A DNA stretch of 64,000 bases from Segatella copri. GTDB taxonomy: Bacteria > Bacteroidota > Bacteroidia > Bacteroidales > Bacteroidaceae. The notes below the pieces were generated by a model. It was not told the DNA's origin and ran no database searches. It worked only from the letters and a program-made list of their open reading frames with translations. The position numbers and the translations under genes are program-made. Below are positions 39,491-48,009 of the stretch, one piece after another; the stretch's first letter is position 1; each line of letters opens with the position of its first letter. The stretch is from the NCBI RefSeq assembly GCF_026015625.1, contig NZ_JAPDVG010000001.1, positions 806,001-870,000 of the forward strand, in the 5' to 3' direction.

Positions 39491-41185
39491 TTACTGCTTC
39501 CTCAAGGTAGGCAATGCTCCTTTAAGTTCGTAACGCCACTTTGAGCCTGCGTTCTGCAAGGCGGTGTTCATGGCATCAACGGCTTTCTGCCAGGTAACGA
39601 CAGAGCCGTCCACCTTCGTGACTTCGGTGCTTTCCCTATTGTAGCCGATGCCTTGTTCATGATTGTTCTTCCAATAGCAGGCGGTCATCACGTTGGCGTA
39701 GTTATTTCCCAAAAAGCCGCCGATATGTACATAGCCAGTGCTACTACCCGTACTGGTTACGTTGCCCGTGGCATAGCAGGCAAGGAGGCTGCTTCCTGCG
39801 TTCATTCCCACCAGACTGCCGCCAGCGATATTCTTTTTGGGGTCCATTTCTATGATCACGTTGCCTGTGGCATAGCAAGCGGTCAGGGTGGCACTCGAAT
39901 TCGTCTGACCTGCCACGCCGCCGACATCGACCGTTCCCTTCACTGTGGCAGAGGAACTGCATCCGGTGATGGAACCGCCTATTTGAGCACCCACCACACC
40001 GCCGACATACACCGTGCCGCTGATGCTGCCCGACACCGAGCAGTTTTCAATGGTGCCCCAGCTATATCCTACCACGCCGCCAATACTGCCGCCATATATT
40101 TGATTGCTTGTTATCTGTACGCCCTCCATCACCACGTTCTTCACCGTACCAGCTCTATTGAGCCAGCCGAACAGACCCGCATATTCGTCATTTGTCGTAA
40201 AGGTCAGCCCCGTAATGGTATGGCCGCCACCGTCGAAGGTGCCTTTGTATGAGTTATCGAAGCTTGTGCCTATCGGCGTCCAGCCTTTGCCTGTGAGGTC
40301 AATGTCAGTGTCGAGGGTAATGTTAATGTTGCTCTTACCTCCGTTCACTAATTCGGCTATATTCATCAGGCCGTCGGCGGAGGTCACGGTGTAGCTGCCG
40401 TCGTCCTCTATGATATAGCCTTTTGCCGCAGCGAGGGAGACGGTGTAGGTATATTCACCGCCCGCCTGCCAGTCGGCAGCATTCTTCATCTTATAGACGA
40501 AGACCTTGCCGTTGGTGAAGGTGCAGGTAATGAAGGCCTTGCCAGCTGCCACACTTTGCGGGGCTACGAGGGCGGTGTAGGTGTTGCTACCCTTGTCATA
40601 CGGGACGATTATATCCGGGTTGTCGCCTTCGGTGGAGAGACCCGTCAGCTGCACGGATGCCAGCCCCTCGGTGTAGTCCGTCAAAACGATGGTTACCCGC
40701 GCCGTGCGGTGGGTGAAGCGAAGCGTGGGGCTACCGTAAGTCACCGTCTGTCCGTCGGCTACGATGAGGTCACTGCCCTCAAAGTCCTTCTGGGCACTTT
40801 GGTTGGCTTTTACCTTTACCGCAGGTGGGGTTGTCTCGCCAGCGGTGTAGGGCCACCACGCTGTGACGGTGATGTCGTTGTGGTTGGTCCAGTAGTACGG
40901 GTCGGTGGAGGTCAGCGTGGCGCTGGTGGGGTCGGCGGTGGAGGGCGTTACGTCGTATGCCTTCACCGTGCCGTCCATCAGGACTGCCACGCTCTGCACA
41001 CCCTCCCAATTGCCATCCACTGGGGCACGGGTGCCGGCGGTGGCTGTCGCAGCGGGGTTCAGCCCCGTGGCGGTGAAGACGATGGATGTGCCTTCCGCCC
41101 CTTCCGGCAGGAAGCCCGCTTCGTCCTGTGTGCAGGCGCCCAATAAGAGGGCGAGCGCTGCAAGTGCAAAAAATCTTATCCTCAT
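39491..41185 (-). CDS. Fimbrillin-like lipoprotein with GLUG repeats, copy 1
   Basis: 564 residues. Lipoprotein signal (MRIRFFALAALALLLGACTQ, Cys 18). The N-terminal 260 residues match fimbrillin/Mfa-like subunits (TSIVFTATGL, TRAPVDGNWEGVQSVAVLMDG, DPYYWTNHNDITVTAWWPY, LRFTHRTARVTIVL). From about 290 there is a GLUG-repeat beta-helix-like region (YAGLFGWLNRAGTVKNVVMEG, GGVVGYSWGTIENCSVSG, GGVAGQTNSSATLTACYATGN). It ends KGALPTLRKQ. Probably a fimbrial tip or adhesin exposed at the surface. The 3' half is nearly identical in DNA to the next gene upstream (41251-42110), pointing to recent duplication or gene conversion. Confidence 0.85.
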   Translation of the reverse strand: MRIRFFALAALALLLGACTQDEAGFLPEGAEGTSIVFTATGLNPAATATAGTRAPVDGNWEGVQSVAVLMDGTVKAYDVTPSTADPTSATLTSTDPYYWTNHNDITVTAWWPYTAGETTPPAVKVKANQSAQKDFEGSDLIVADGQTVTYGSPTLRFTHRTARVTIVLTDYTEGLASVQLTGLSTEGDNPDIIVPYDKGSNTYTALVAPQSVAAGKAFITCTFTNGKVFVYKMKNAADWQAGGEYTYTVSLAAAKGYIIEDDGSYTVTSADGLMNIAELVNGGKSNINITLDTDIDLTGKGWTPIGTSFDNSYKGTFDGGGHTITGLTFTTNDEYAGLFGWLNRAGTVKNVVMEGVQITSNQIYGGSIGGVVGYSWGTIENCSVSGSISGTVYVGGVVGAQIGGSITGCSSSATVKGTVDVGGVAGQTNSSATLTACYATGNVIIEMDPKKNIAGGSLVGMNAGSSLLACYATGNVTSTGSSTGYVHIGGFLGNNYANVMTACYWKNNHEQGIGYNRESTEVTKVDGSVVTWQKAVDAMNTALQNAGSKWRYELKGALPTLRKQ

Positions 41186-41218
41186 AATATCTGTTATTTT
41201 ATTACTCTGGTTCTTTCC

Positions 41219-41247
41219 GTTGCGGACGGAACTTTTCCGCCCGCAAC
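41219..41247. terminator. Stem-loop between the two GLUG genes
   Basis: Near-copy of the hairpin at 39459-39487 (GTTGCGGACGGAA with TTCCGCCCGCAAC), duplicated with the gene. Without a T run, transcription may continue into the next gene. Confidence 0.6.
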
Positions 41248-41250
41248 GGT

Positions 41251-43032
41251 TTACTGCTTCCTCAAGGTAGGCAATGCTCCTTTAAGTTCGTAACGCCACT
41301 CTGAGCCTGCGTTCTGCAAGGCGGTGTTCATGGCATCAACGGCTTTCTGCCAGGTAACGACAGAGCCGTCCACCTTCGTGACTTCGGTGACGGTGCCTTC
41401 CTTATTGTAGCCGATGCCTTGTTCATGATTGTTCTTCCAATAGCAGGCGGTCACGGTGGTGTAGTTATTTCCCAAAAAGCCGCCGATATCAATTCTGCCA
41501 GTGCTACTACCCGTACTGGTTACGTTGCCCGTGGCATAGCAGGCAAGGACGCTGCTTCCTGCGTTGAATCCCACCAGACCGCCGCCAAGGATAGTATTTA
41601 TGGGGTCTATTTCTATGGTCACGTTGCCTGTGGCATAGCAAGCGGCCATGGTGGCACCCGAATTCGTCTCACCTGCCACGCCGCCGACATAGGCTAATCC
41701 CTTCACTGTGGCCGAGGAGCTGCATCCGGTGATGGAAGCCTCCCATTGAACACCCACCACACCGCCGGCGCGCATCGTGCCGCTGACGCTGCCCGACACC
41801 GAGCAGTTTTCAATGGTGCCTCCCCTGCTAAATCCTGCCACGCCGCCGGCAGAGCCCAACCTGCGATTGCATGTTATCTGTATGCCATCCATCACCACAT
41901 TCTTCACCGTACCGGCATCACCGAGATAGCCGAACAGACCCGCATATTGGTCATTTGTCGTAACGGTCAGCCCCATGATGGTATGGCCGCCGCCGTCGAA
42001 GGTGCCGGTGTATGAGTTGTCGTAGTCAGTGCCTATCGGCGTCCAGCCTTTGCCCGTGAGGTCGATGTCGGCGGTGAGGGTGCAATTTATCGATCTGTCT
42101 TTTTGTGCGGCTTCGTTCCATGCCAGTAGGCCGTCGGCGTTATAGACCGTGTAGGTCTTGGTGTTGCTATTGTAGATGTAGCCCAACTCGGCTGCGCCAC
42201 TCTCGCCGCCGCCGTCAGCCCAGTCGCCGATGGTGCAACCCTCTAACGTCAGACCGGTGGCGTTCACCTTGACGATGTAGGTATAGCGGTTGCCCGCTGC
42301 CAGCACGACGTTGTTCTGCGGGCGGAAGTAGAAGGTTCCGCCGCCGAGTTCCACCTTGACGAACTGCTTGCCTGCCGCAACGGTCTGCGGAGCGGTCAGT
42401 GCCTCGTAGGTGTTGCCGCTTGCGTTGTAGGTCTTGATGGCTGTCGGGTTGCCGTTATCGGCGGACAGGCTCACGAGGCTCACCGTGGCACCGGCAACGC
42501 TCGTGAATCCCGTGCCGGGCTTCAGTTCGACTGCCACGCGTGCCGTGCGGTGGGTAAATCCAAGTGTCGGGTCGTCAAATTTCACCGTCTGGTTTTCGGC
42601 GGAGATGAAGTCGCTGTTCTGGAAGTCAGCCAATATGCTCTGGTCTTCTGCCACCTTCACGACAGGCATCTGTGTGATGTCTGCATTATCCAAGGGCCAC
42701 CATGCCGATACGGTAATCGGGTTGCGGCTGGTCCAGTAGTACGGGTCGTTCTCGCGTGAGAGCGTGGCGCTCTTGTATCCGTCGGCATCCGTAGCCGTAA
42801 CGGTGTATTCCTTTACCGCATCGCCAATCTTGAGTGCCACGGAAGTGACGCCCACCCAGTCGCCGTCCACGGTGGTACGGGTTGATGGCGTTGCCTCCAC
42901 GGACAGTCCGGTGGCATGGATGACTATTGGATATTCCTCTTTGGACAGACGGCTACCGTCAGCCAGTTCGTCCTGTGTGCAGGCGCCCAGTAAGAGGGCG
43001 AGCGCTGCAAGTGCAAGAAATCTTATCTTCAT
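41251..43032 (-). CDS. Fimbrillin-like lipoprotein with GLUG repeats, copy 2
   Basis: About 593 residues from the ATG at 43032 (MKIRFLALAALALLLGACTQDE), chosen to match the sister gene; an ATG one codon earlier and a TTG at 43044 overlapping the previous stop also exist. N-terminal fimbrillin-like domain: YPIVIHATGLSVEATPSTRTTVDGDWVGVTSVALKIGD, DPYYWTSRNPITVSAWWPL and LGFTHRTARVAVEL. A GLUG region follows from about 330 (YAGLFGYLGDAGTVKNVVMDG, GGVAGFSRGGTIENCSVSGSVSG). It has a short extra insert compared with copy 1. Start region overlaps the end of the fimbrillin gene 43041-43934, so it belongs to the operon. Confidence 0.85.
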   Translation of the reverse strand: MKIRFLALAALALLLGACTQDELADGSRLSKEEYPIVIHATGLSVEATPSTRTTVDGDWVGVTSVALKIGDAVKEYTVTATDADGYKSATLSRENDPYYWTSRNPITVSAWWPLDNADITQMPVVKVAEDQSILADFQNSDFISAENQTVKFDDPTLGFTHRTARVAVELKPGTGFTSVAGATVSLVSLSADNGNPTAIKTYNASGNTYEALTAPQTVAAGKQFVKVELGGGTFYFRPQNNVVLAAGNRYTYIVKVNATGLTLEGCTIGDWADGGGESGAAELGYIYNSNTKTYTVYNADGLLAWNEAAQKDRSINCTLTADIDLTGKGWTPIGTDYDNSYTGTFDGGGHTIMGLTVTTNDQYAGLFGYLGDAGTVKNVVMDGIQITCNRRLGSAGGVAGFSRGGTIENCSVSGSVSGTMRAGGVVGVQWEASITGCSSSATVKGLAYVGGVAGETNSGATMAACYATGNVTIEIDPINTILGGGLVGFNAGSSVLACYATGNVTSTGSSTGRIDIGGFLGNNYTTVTACYWKNNHEQGIGYNKEGTVTEVTKVDGSVVTWQKAVDAMNTALQNAGSEWRYELKGALPTLRKQ

Positions 43033-43040
43033 CATATCTG

Positions 43041-43934
43041 TCAATCAGCTATATTCTCATTGTTGTTTTTTACCTCGTTCCAAGATTGGATTGTTCCCAT
43101 CATATCTACAGTGCTTCGGGTCAGCTTCACGGTGGTGTAATTGTACAAATTACCGCCCTTGAGTTCTTGGTCCATTTTCCAGACGAACGGAGCATCAAAA
43201 CCATTGTTCAATTCAAACTCTATTTCTCTGATCTTTGATGCCGTTGGAAGCAGAATGGCTTCGTATCTCTTACCGACTTGGACAGCTTTCATCTGGATGT
43301 TGTCAGGATTACCTTCGCCGGAGATTACGCCATCTGCCAGATTGAAAGTGGCTGTGGTGTTCTGGTCTTTAATGGTGACCGTCAATTTATTGAGATCGTC
43401 TTGCGTCAAACCATTACCTGCCTGAACATTCAGAACCAATTTACTCAACATATGGTTGAATTTCAACTCTACCTGTGGATTAGCTTTGTTGTATCCTGTC
43501 GTCTTGGCATACATGAAGTCGATAGCTTCCAGACTCCCTTGGTTGGTCACATTGAGTGCCACCTTGTAATTGCTTACCGTAGTATATGGATAGTAAGAAT
43601 AGAAGTCCACATCACCATCAATAGGATAGTAAATGGTCTTACCTCCAGAAATTGGTGAAAAGGCAACACTTCCATCTGTCTGATAGCAAACATTGTCAAC
43701 ACCCTCTTTGATTGCATCTGCCGAGAGAGTCTGATTTGCTCCAGTCATGAAGATACCGATCATGTCACCATCAGCCCAGGCTAAACCCGAAGCACGGGTG
43801 TTTACGCTGATACCACCAGTAAACTGTACGGCTACCTTACCATTTGGTGTTGTAGAAGCTGTATCTTCTGTATTGCATGAAACCATTGCACCAGCCAAGA
43901 GTGCAAGTGCGAAAAACTTAATCATCTTTTTCAT
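43041..43934 (-). CDS. Fimbrillin family (Mfa-like) lipoprotein
   Basis: 297 residues with lipoprotein signal (LALLAGAMVSC, Cys about 20). It matches the Mfa_like_1/FimA-type fold: VAVQFTGGISVNTRASGLAWADGDMIGIFMTGAN, KTIYYPIDGDVDFYSYYPYTT, VELKFNHMLSKLVLNVQAGNGLT and a C-terminal strand GNLYNYTTVKLTRSTVDMMGTIQSWNE. The Arg in NTRAS is positioned as in proteins matured by Arg-specific cleavage. Probably the major or accessory fimbrial subunit of this locus, working with the Mfa2-like anchor upstream. Confidence 0.85.
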   Translation of the reverse strand: MKKMIKFFALALLAGAMVSCNTEDTASTTPNGKVAVQFTGGISVNTRASGLAWADGDMIGIFMTGANQTLSADAIKEGVDNVCYQTDGSVAFSPISGGKTIYYPIDGDVDFYSYYPYTTVSNYKVALNVTNQGSLEAIDFMYAKTTGYNKANPQVELKFNHMLSKLVLNVQAGNGLTQDDLNKLTVTIKDQNTTATFNLADGVISGEGNPDNIQMKAVQVGKRYEAILLPTASKIREIEFELNNGFDAPFVWKMDQELKGGNLYNYTTVKLTRSTVDMMGTIQSWNEVKNNNENIAD

Positions 43935-43961
43935 ATTATAAATATTTTAAAAGTTATTATT

Positions 43962-44855
43962 TTATTTGATTGTTACTTCTTTGTTGAGGTCATTCCAGTC
44001 ATTGATGCCCGTTTGCAGATTCATCTTCGGCTGCATTTCTTCGTACTTGAACCTTAGTTCATACTTTCCACCAACATTCATCTTAGGAGCAGTGATGTCA
44101 AACTCCTGCAAGGTCCCGTTAGGCAGCAAGAGGCGGAGATAAACATGAGAGGCGGGGCTTCCCTGTATGGTTGGCATCAGTCGGATGACTTCCGATTTTA
44201 GGGTTGATTCCGTAGCCAGGAGGGTAGGGAGTTCCACTTCCGCTGGCTCTATGCTCGGCAAACCGTAGTCTCCATCACTGTTCTTCAGTGTTGGGAACAG
44301 GCACCAGGCACAATCCAAAGCCTTGCCACTCATCTCTGTGCCTTTCGGTATGTTCTCGATGATGATGGTCAGTTCGGCAAGCACGCTCTTTAAAGGGGTT
44401 TGCACCACATAGCTGCCTTCCTTGTTATCTATCTTCACATCGGCAACTCCGAAATAGGCATTATGCTTCACATCTTTAGGATTGGTCAAACCTATCAGAA
44501 TATTGTTCCAGTTGGTCAAAGACCGGGTCTGTTCGCTGATAAAGAACGGTTTTGTTAGGTTGGTGGTAGTCAGGATGCGATAGGTTCCTTCCGGGAGTTG
44601 GAAGCGTTGGCTTGCCACCTCCTGTGCACCGCCATATTGTTTTTCCTCTACAAGCGAACCGTCATCGGCATTGAATATCCAGAGTTTCACATCCTTCACT
44701 TCCGTACCTTGGTCGGCTTCATCAGCCCAAGTGAGCGATACCGACAAGCCGCTTTCTTCCTTGTCATCATGAACATCATGGTCGCAACTTGTCAACAGGC
44801 ATGGGACGCATAACAGCACCCATAACCAAATATTAAATCTTCTTTTTGCTTTCAT
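43962..44855 (-). CDS. FimB/Mfa2-family fimbrial anchor lipoprotein
   Basis: 297 residues. Lipoprotein signal (LLCVPCLLTSC, Cys about 24). Beta-rich domains with the FimB/Mfa2 pattern: SVSLTWADEADQGTEVKDVKLWIFNADDGSLVEEKQY, QLPEGTYRILTTTNL, KSVLAELTIIIENIPKGTEMSG, ASHVYLRLLLPNGTLQEFDIT and a C-terminal INDWNDLNKEVTIK. Mfa2/FimB cap and anchor fimbriae in the outer membrane and control their length. It is the second gene of the operon, 20 bases downstream of the beta-barrel gene. Confidence 0.87.
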   Translation of the reverse strand: MKAKRRFNIWLWVLLCVPCLLTSCDHDVHDDKEESGLSVSLTWADEADQGTEVKDVKLWIFNADDGSLVEEKQYGGAQEVASQRFQLPEGTYRILTTTNLTKPFFISEQTRSLTNWNNILIGLTNPKDVKHNAYFGVADVKIDNKEGSYVVQTPLKSVLAELTIIIENIPKGTEMSGKALDCAWCLFPTLKNSDGDYGLPSIEPAEVELPTLLATESTLKSEVIRLMPTIQGSPASHVYLRLLLPNGTLQEFDITAPKMNVGGKYELRFKYEEMQPKMNLQTGINDWNDLNKEVTIK

Positions 44856-44875
44856 TCTCTATCTTGTTTTAGGAG

Positions 44876-45646
44876 TTACGGATGATGATTGGTAAAAGGC
44901 AAGTTGATTCCTAATCTTATGCCACTTTCCCACAAGAAGTTGTTCTTATGCTGATATTCCGGCATTCCATCCATACGTTCGCCAGTAAGACGAGTCAAAC
45001 CGGAATAGATACCCAATTTCAGGCATGAGGTCAGTTGATAACCAACCTGCAAGTCTGCACCATAACCCAAATGCCAGTTGGTAGAACCTTTTATCACTTT
45101 GGCATCATCGGCTATAGTCTGAATATCAGCCTTGGTCGTTACTGCATAAATATGAGGTGATACTGCCAAATCCCATCGGCTGTCAGCTGTTTGAGGGAAC
45201 AACCCAAGGAGGTTGATATTTACGCTGGCTCCATATTGTCCCATAGAGACATGGCTTTTCAGATTGGCATACTCCCAACTATCCATGCCTAAGACACCAG
45301 CCTTGTAACGCACACCGTCGCTACCCAACCAATAGTTACGTTCTACGCAGCAGTCTTGTGCCGACAAGTTCATTTCTCCATACTTGGCAGATAACTCAGC
45401 CGAGAAGATGGAGTTGAAACGATAGCCCCCATATAAGCCAGCAGCCCAACCGGGATGCGTCTTGTCGTGTCCGAAACTTGAGAAAGTAGAGAAGCCGAAA
45501 GGCATTCCACCCTCTACTCCTACATACCAGCCTTGCTGACCGGTCTTTCCATCTTCTCTTGCTTCTGCTTTTGCGAAAGAAAATGGAAGAATTAAAGCAA
45601 GTGCTGCAACCAGTAATCGTTCTTTTCCAGTTAAATAATTTCTCAT
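44876..45646 (-). CDS. Outer-membrane beta-barrel protein at the head of the fimbrial operon
   Basis: 256 residues with a long signal peptide (VAALALILPFSFAKAEA). Alternating beta-barrel strands: GWYVGVEGGMPFGFSTFSS, WAAGLYGGYRFNSIFSAELSAKYGEM, GYGADLQVGYQLTSCLKLGIYSGLTRL and a terminal LWESGIRLGINLPF. Probable 8-stranded outer-membrane barrel. As first gene of the fimbrial operon it may help assemble or tether the fimbria; this is inferred from position. A minus-strand TATCTTTG box at 45722-45729 lies about 75 bases upstream. Confidence 0.78.
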   Translation of the reverse strand: MRNYLTGKERLLVAALALILPFSFAKAEAREDGKTGQQGWYVGVEGGMPFGFSTFSSFGHDKTHPGWAAGLYGGYRFNSIFSAELSAKYGEMNLSAQDCCVERNYWLGSDGVRYKAGVLGMDSWEYANLKSHVSMGQYGASVNINLLGLFPQTADSRWDLAVSPHIYAVTTKADIQTIADDAKVIKGSTNWHLGYGADLQVGYQLTSCLKLGIYSGLTRLTGERMDGMPEYQHKNNFLWESGIRLGINLPFTNHHP

Positions 45647-45721
45647 ATTAATCTATTATGTTTTGATTATAATTTACAATATTTTAAATCCTTCATGATA
45701 CAGATTGTAAAAATCCTGGTG

Positions 45722-45729
45722 CAAAGATA
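45722..45729 (-). promoter_or_regulatory. Promoter of the fimbrial operon
   Basis: The minus strand reads TATCTTTG, about 75 bases before the first gene. No inverted repeats suggesting an invertible promoter were seen around it. Confidence 0.55.
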
Positions 45730-45856
45730 AGGTTTTTATTTGAAAGTGGGGGGTAATATTTGTTTTTTTAGGTATGATTTTTTGTTTTTAGGTGTCTCCT
45801 TCGTGGGCAATGCGACACCTTGTTTGTATTTTTTAACGTTTCCAGACTCTATTGTC

Positions 45857-45909
45857 TTAACTCCTTAACTTCCTTAACTCCTTTAACTCCTGATATGCGA
45901 AAGTTCAGT
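45857..45909. repeat. TAACTCC/TAACTTCC array with the shared 15-bp motif
   Basis: TAAC starts at 45858, 45866, 45875 and 45884, then ATGCGAAAGTTCAGT at 45895-45909, which is identical to 36317-36331 where it also follows a TAACTTCC array. Confidence 0.75.
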
Positions 45910-46040
45910 TATTAGCCAATAATGATGTTAATTTCATTCAAATATTTGGCGTTATCAAGATTTTGCAGTATATTTGCATCCAAAAGAATTTAAAACTACT
46001 TTAGCAACCAGATCTTATTCCAACAAAGATTAAGGATATT

Positions 46041-46226
46041 GTTAAATTTAAAATAATTAAGGATTATGAGTGAAAGTGAGATTGAGGGCTTTATCAACAA
46101 AGTTGAATCAGGTTTAGTTGAAGCTCAGCATGATATGTTGGTAGAAAAGGCTTTATACAATCGTCCTGTTGTCATTAGTGACGGAAATGGCGGGGTAGTA
46201 GAAGTTTCTGCCAAGCAATTATTAAT
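46041..46226. repeat. 186-bp direct repeat, right copy
   Basis: Second copy of 37986-38171. Its first 37 bases are the end of an AAA-ATPase gene (VKFKIIKDYE then stop) whose body is absent, so it is the leftover of a full second unit. Confidence 0.88.
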
Positions 46227-46230
46227 TTAA
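46066..46230 (+). CDS. 54-aa conserved companion protein, copy 2
   Basis: 54 codons, MSESEIEGFINKVESGLVEA onward, identical to copy 1 except Lys7 to Glu and the last residue (Ile for Asn). It now has its own promoter-like TATATTTG at 45969-45976 with TTTGG about 20 bases upstream, so it may still be expressed although its original upstream AAA-ATPase gene is deleted. It lies 99 bases before paralog 3, again next to an AAA-ATPase of the same family. Confidence 0.72.
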   Translation: MSESEIEGFINKVESGLVEAQHDMLVEKALYNRPVVISDGNGGVVEVSAKQLLI

Positions 46231-46329
46231 TAGTGCAAAAGATAATTGTGAAAAATATCTCTCCCAAAATTTTCCTATTCAAAAAAATATTCGTAACTTA
46301 GCAGCGCAAAACGTAAAGCATGTAGGAAT

Positions 46330-47892
46330 ATGGCAAAAATGGTAAATTTCTATCCTGTAGGAATACAGACATTCTCGAATATCAGAGAGGGTAATTATCT
46401 CTATATAGATAAGACCCAATACATCGTGGATTTTCGAGAGAAAAAAATGAAGTATGTTTTTCTGAGTCGTCCAAGACGATTCGGAAAGTCGCTCTTTGCA
46501 TCTACCCTCCAGGCCTATTTCGAGGGAAGGAAAGAACTTTTTGAGGGATTGGCCATTGCTGATTATGAGAAGGATTGGGTGAAGCACCCTGTGCTGCATT
46601 TCGACCTGAGCGGCGCCAAGCACATGGGAGTGGAGCAGCTGGAAAGATACCTGGCTGATATGCTTGAAGAGCAGGAGACAATTTGGGGATATAAGACGCA
46701 TCAGGTGGACGCTAACCTCCGTTTGAAAGACCTGGTGAAAGAAGCATACAAGCAGACAGGTAAGAAGGTAGTGATTATCATTGATGAATATGATGCCCCT
46801 TTGCTGGATGTAGTGCATGAAAAGGAAAATTTGAAACCGCTGCGCCTCATCATGCAGAACTTCTATAGTCCCATCAAGATGCTCGACCCATACTTGGAGT
46901 TTACCTTCATCACGGGTATCACCAAGTTCTCGCAGCTCAGCATCTTCAGCGAACTGAATAACCTCGATAACATCAGTATGTTCGACCAGTATTCGGCTAT
47001 CTGCGGTATCAGCAAGAAGGAACTTACCACTCAGATGAAACCGGATATAGAGGCATTGGGAGAAGACTTGGGTATGACGTATGAGGAGTGCCTGGCAGAG
47101 CTGACAAGATTCTACGACGGCTATCATTTCAGTGAGAAATCAGAGGATGTTTTCAATCCGTTCAGTCTGGTAAAGGCGCTGAATGCACGAAAGATTGCTC
47201 CTTACTGGTTTGGCTCGGGTACGCCGACTTATCTTATCAAGACGCTGCAGAAGTATCACGTCAATGTGATGGATATAGAGAAGAAATCATGTGATGTGGA
47301 TGACTTTGATGTTTCGCCGGAAATGATGACTTCTGCGCTTCCGTTGCTCTATCAGAGTGGTTATCTCACCATCAAGAAGTATAACCCGATGCTGCAACGC
47401 TATACACTGGAATATCCTAACAGAGAGGTTAAGATTGGCATGCTCAAGAGTCTTGCACCCAACTATCTCTCGCCAATATCACTGGATAATAACAGTCTGG
47501 TAGGTGATTTCCTGGAAAAGCTCTATGAGGCAGACGTTGAGGGAGCAATGGTGCGCCTGAAGGCTTATCTTGCCAGCATCTCCAACCGATTGAGTAACAA
47601 GAGTGAACGGGATTTCCAGACGGTGTTCTATCTTATCTTTAACCTGATGGGAGCACACATGAGGGTAGAGGAGGATAGTGCGATAGGCAGGGCTGATGCC
47701 GTGGTGTATATGCCTGATGCCGTATTTGTTTTCGAGTTGAAATATGATGGCTCAGCCGAGGAAGCTATCAGACAGATAGATGAAAAGGGATATCTGATTC
47801 CATATTCTGCCGATGGTAAGCGCCTGTTTAAGATTGGCGTAAATTATGACAGCACACAGCGGACGATAGGTGATTGGATTATCAAGAAATAG
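46330..47892 (+). CDS. AAA-ATPase-like / PD-(D/E)XK nuclease-like protein, paralog 3
   Basis: 520 residues. Family opening [23 protein letters not shown], Walker A-like [13 protein letters not shown], Walker B-like [38 protein letters not shown], and [25 protein letters not shown]. The C-terminal nuclease-like fold reads [40 protein letters not shown] and keeps Asp, Glu and Lys. Closer to paralog 1 than to paralog 2 in the C-terminal part. The DNA around the Walker A (CTGAGTCGTCCAAGACGATT) is identical to paralog 1 at 23239-23258. Ends before a strong terminator; marks the right end of the accessory region. Confidence 0.9.
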   Translation: MAKMVNFYPVGIQTFSNIREGNYLYIDKTQYIVDFREKKMKYVFLSRPRRFGKSLFASTLQAYFEGRKELFEGLAIADYEKDWVKHPVLHFDLSGAKHMGVEQLERYLADMLEEQETIWGYKTHQVDANLRLKDLVKEAYKQTGKKVVIIIDEYDAPLLDVVHEKENLKPLRLIMQNFYSPIKMLDPYLEFTFITGITKFSQLSIFSELNNLDNISMFDQYSAICGISKKELTTQMKPDIEALGEDLGMTYEECLAELTRFYDGYHFSEKSEDVFNPFSLVKALNARKIAPYWFGSGTPTYLIKTLQKYHVNVMDIEKKSCDVDDFDVSPEMMTSALPLLYQSGYLTIKKYNPMLQRYTLEYPNREVKIGMLKSLAPNYLSPISLDNNSLVGDFLEKLYEADVEGAMVRLKAYLASISNRLSNKSERDFQTVFYLIFNLMGAHMRVEEDSAIGRADAVVYMPDAVFVFELKYDGSAEEAIRQIDEKGYLIPYSADGKRLFKIGVNYDSTQRTIGDWIIKK

Positions 47893-47966
47893 GTTACTTG
47901 AATCCAACCTTGTTTTGCCATGATGAAATGCTATACAAGATAGATAAGTAATTATACGAAAGAAAA

Positions 47967-48002
47967 AATCCCCCATCCTGCTTGAGGAAGCAGGATGGGG
48001 GA
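47967..48002. terminator. Bidirectional terminator at the right edge of the accessory region
   Basis: ATCCCCCATCCTGCTT pairs with AAGCAGGATGGGGGAT around GAGG, with A-rich and T-rich flanks. Near-identical to the hairpin at 38493-38534. Confidence 0.88.
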
Positions 48003-48009
48003 TAGTTTC

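Noticed and set aside
45646..45860. Invertible promoter before the fimbrial operon
   Set aside because: No inverted repeats flank the promoter box and no recombinase gene is nearby.
23033..47966. Complete integrative element or prophage
   Set aside because: No integrase, transposase, relaxase or phage structural gene was found; the region looks like a mosaic of cassettes and remnants.
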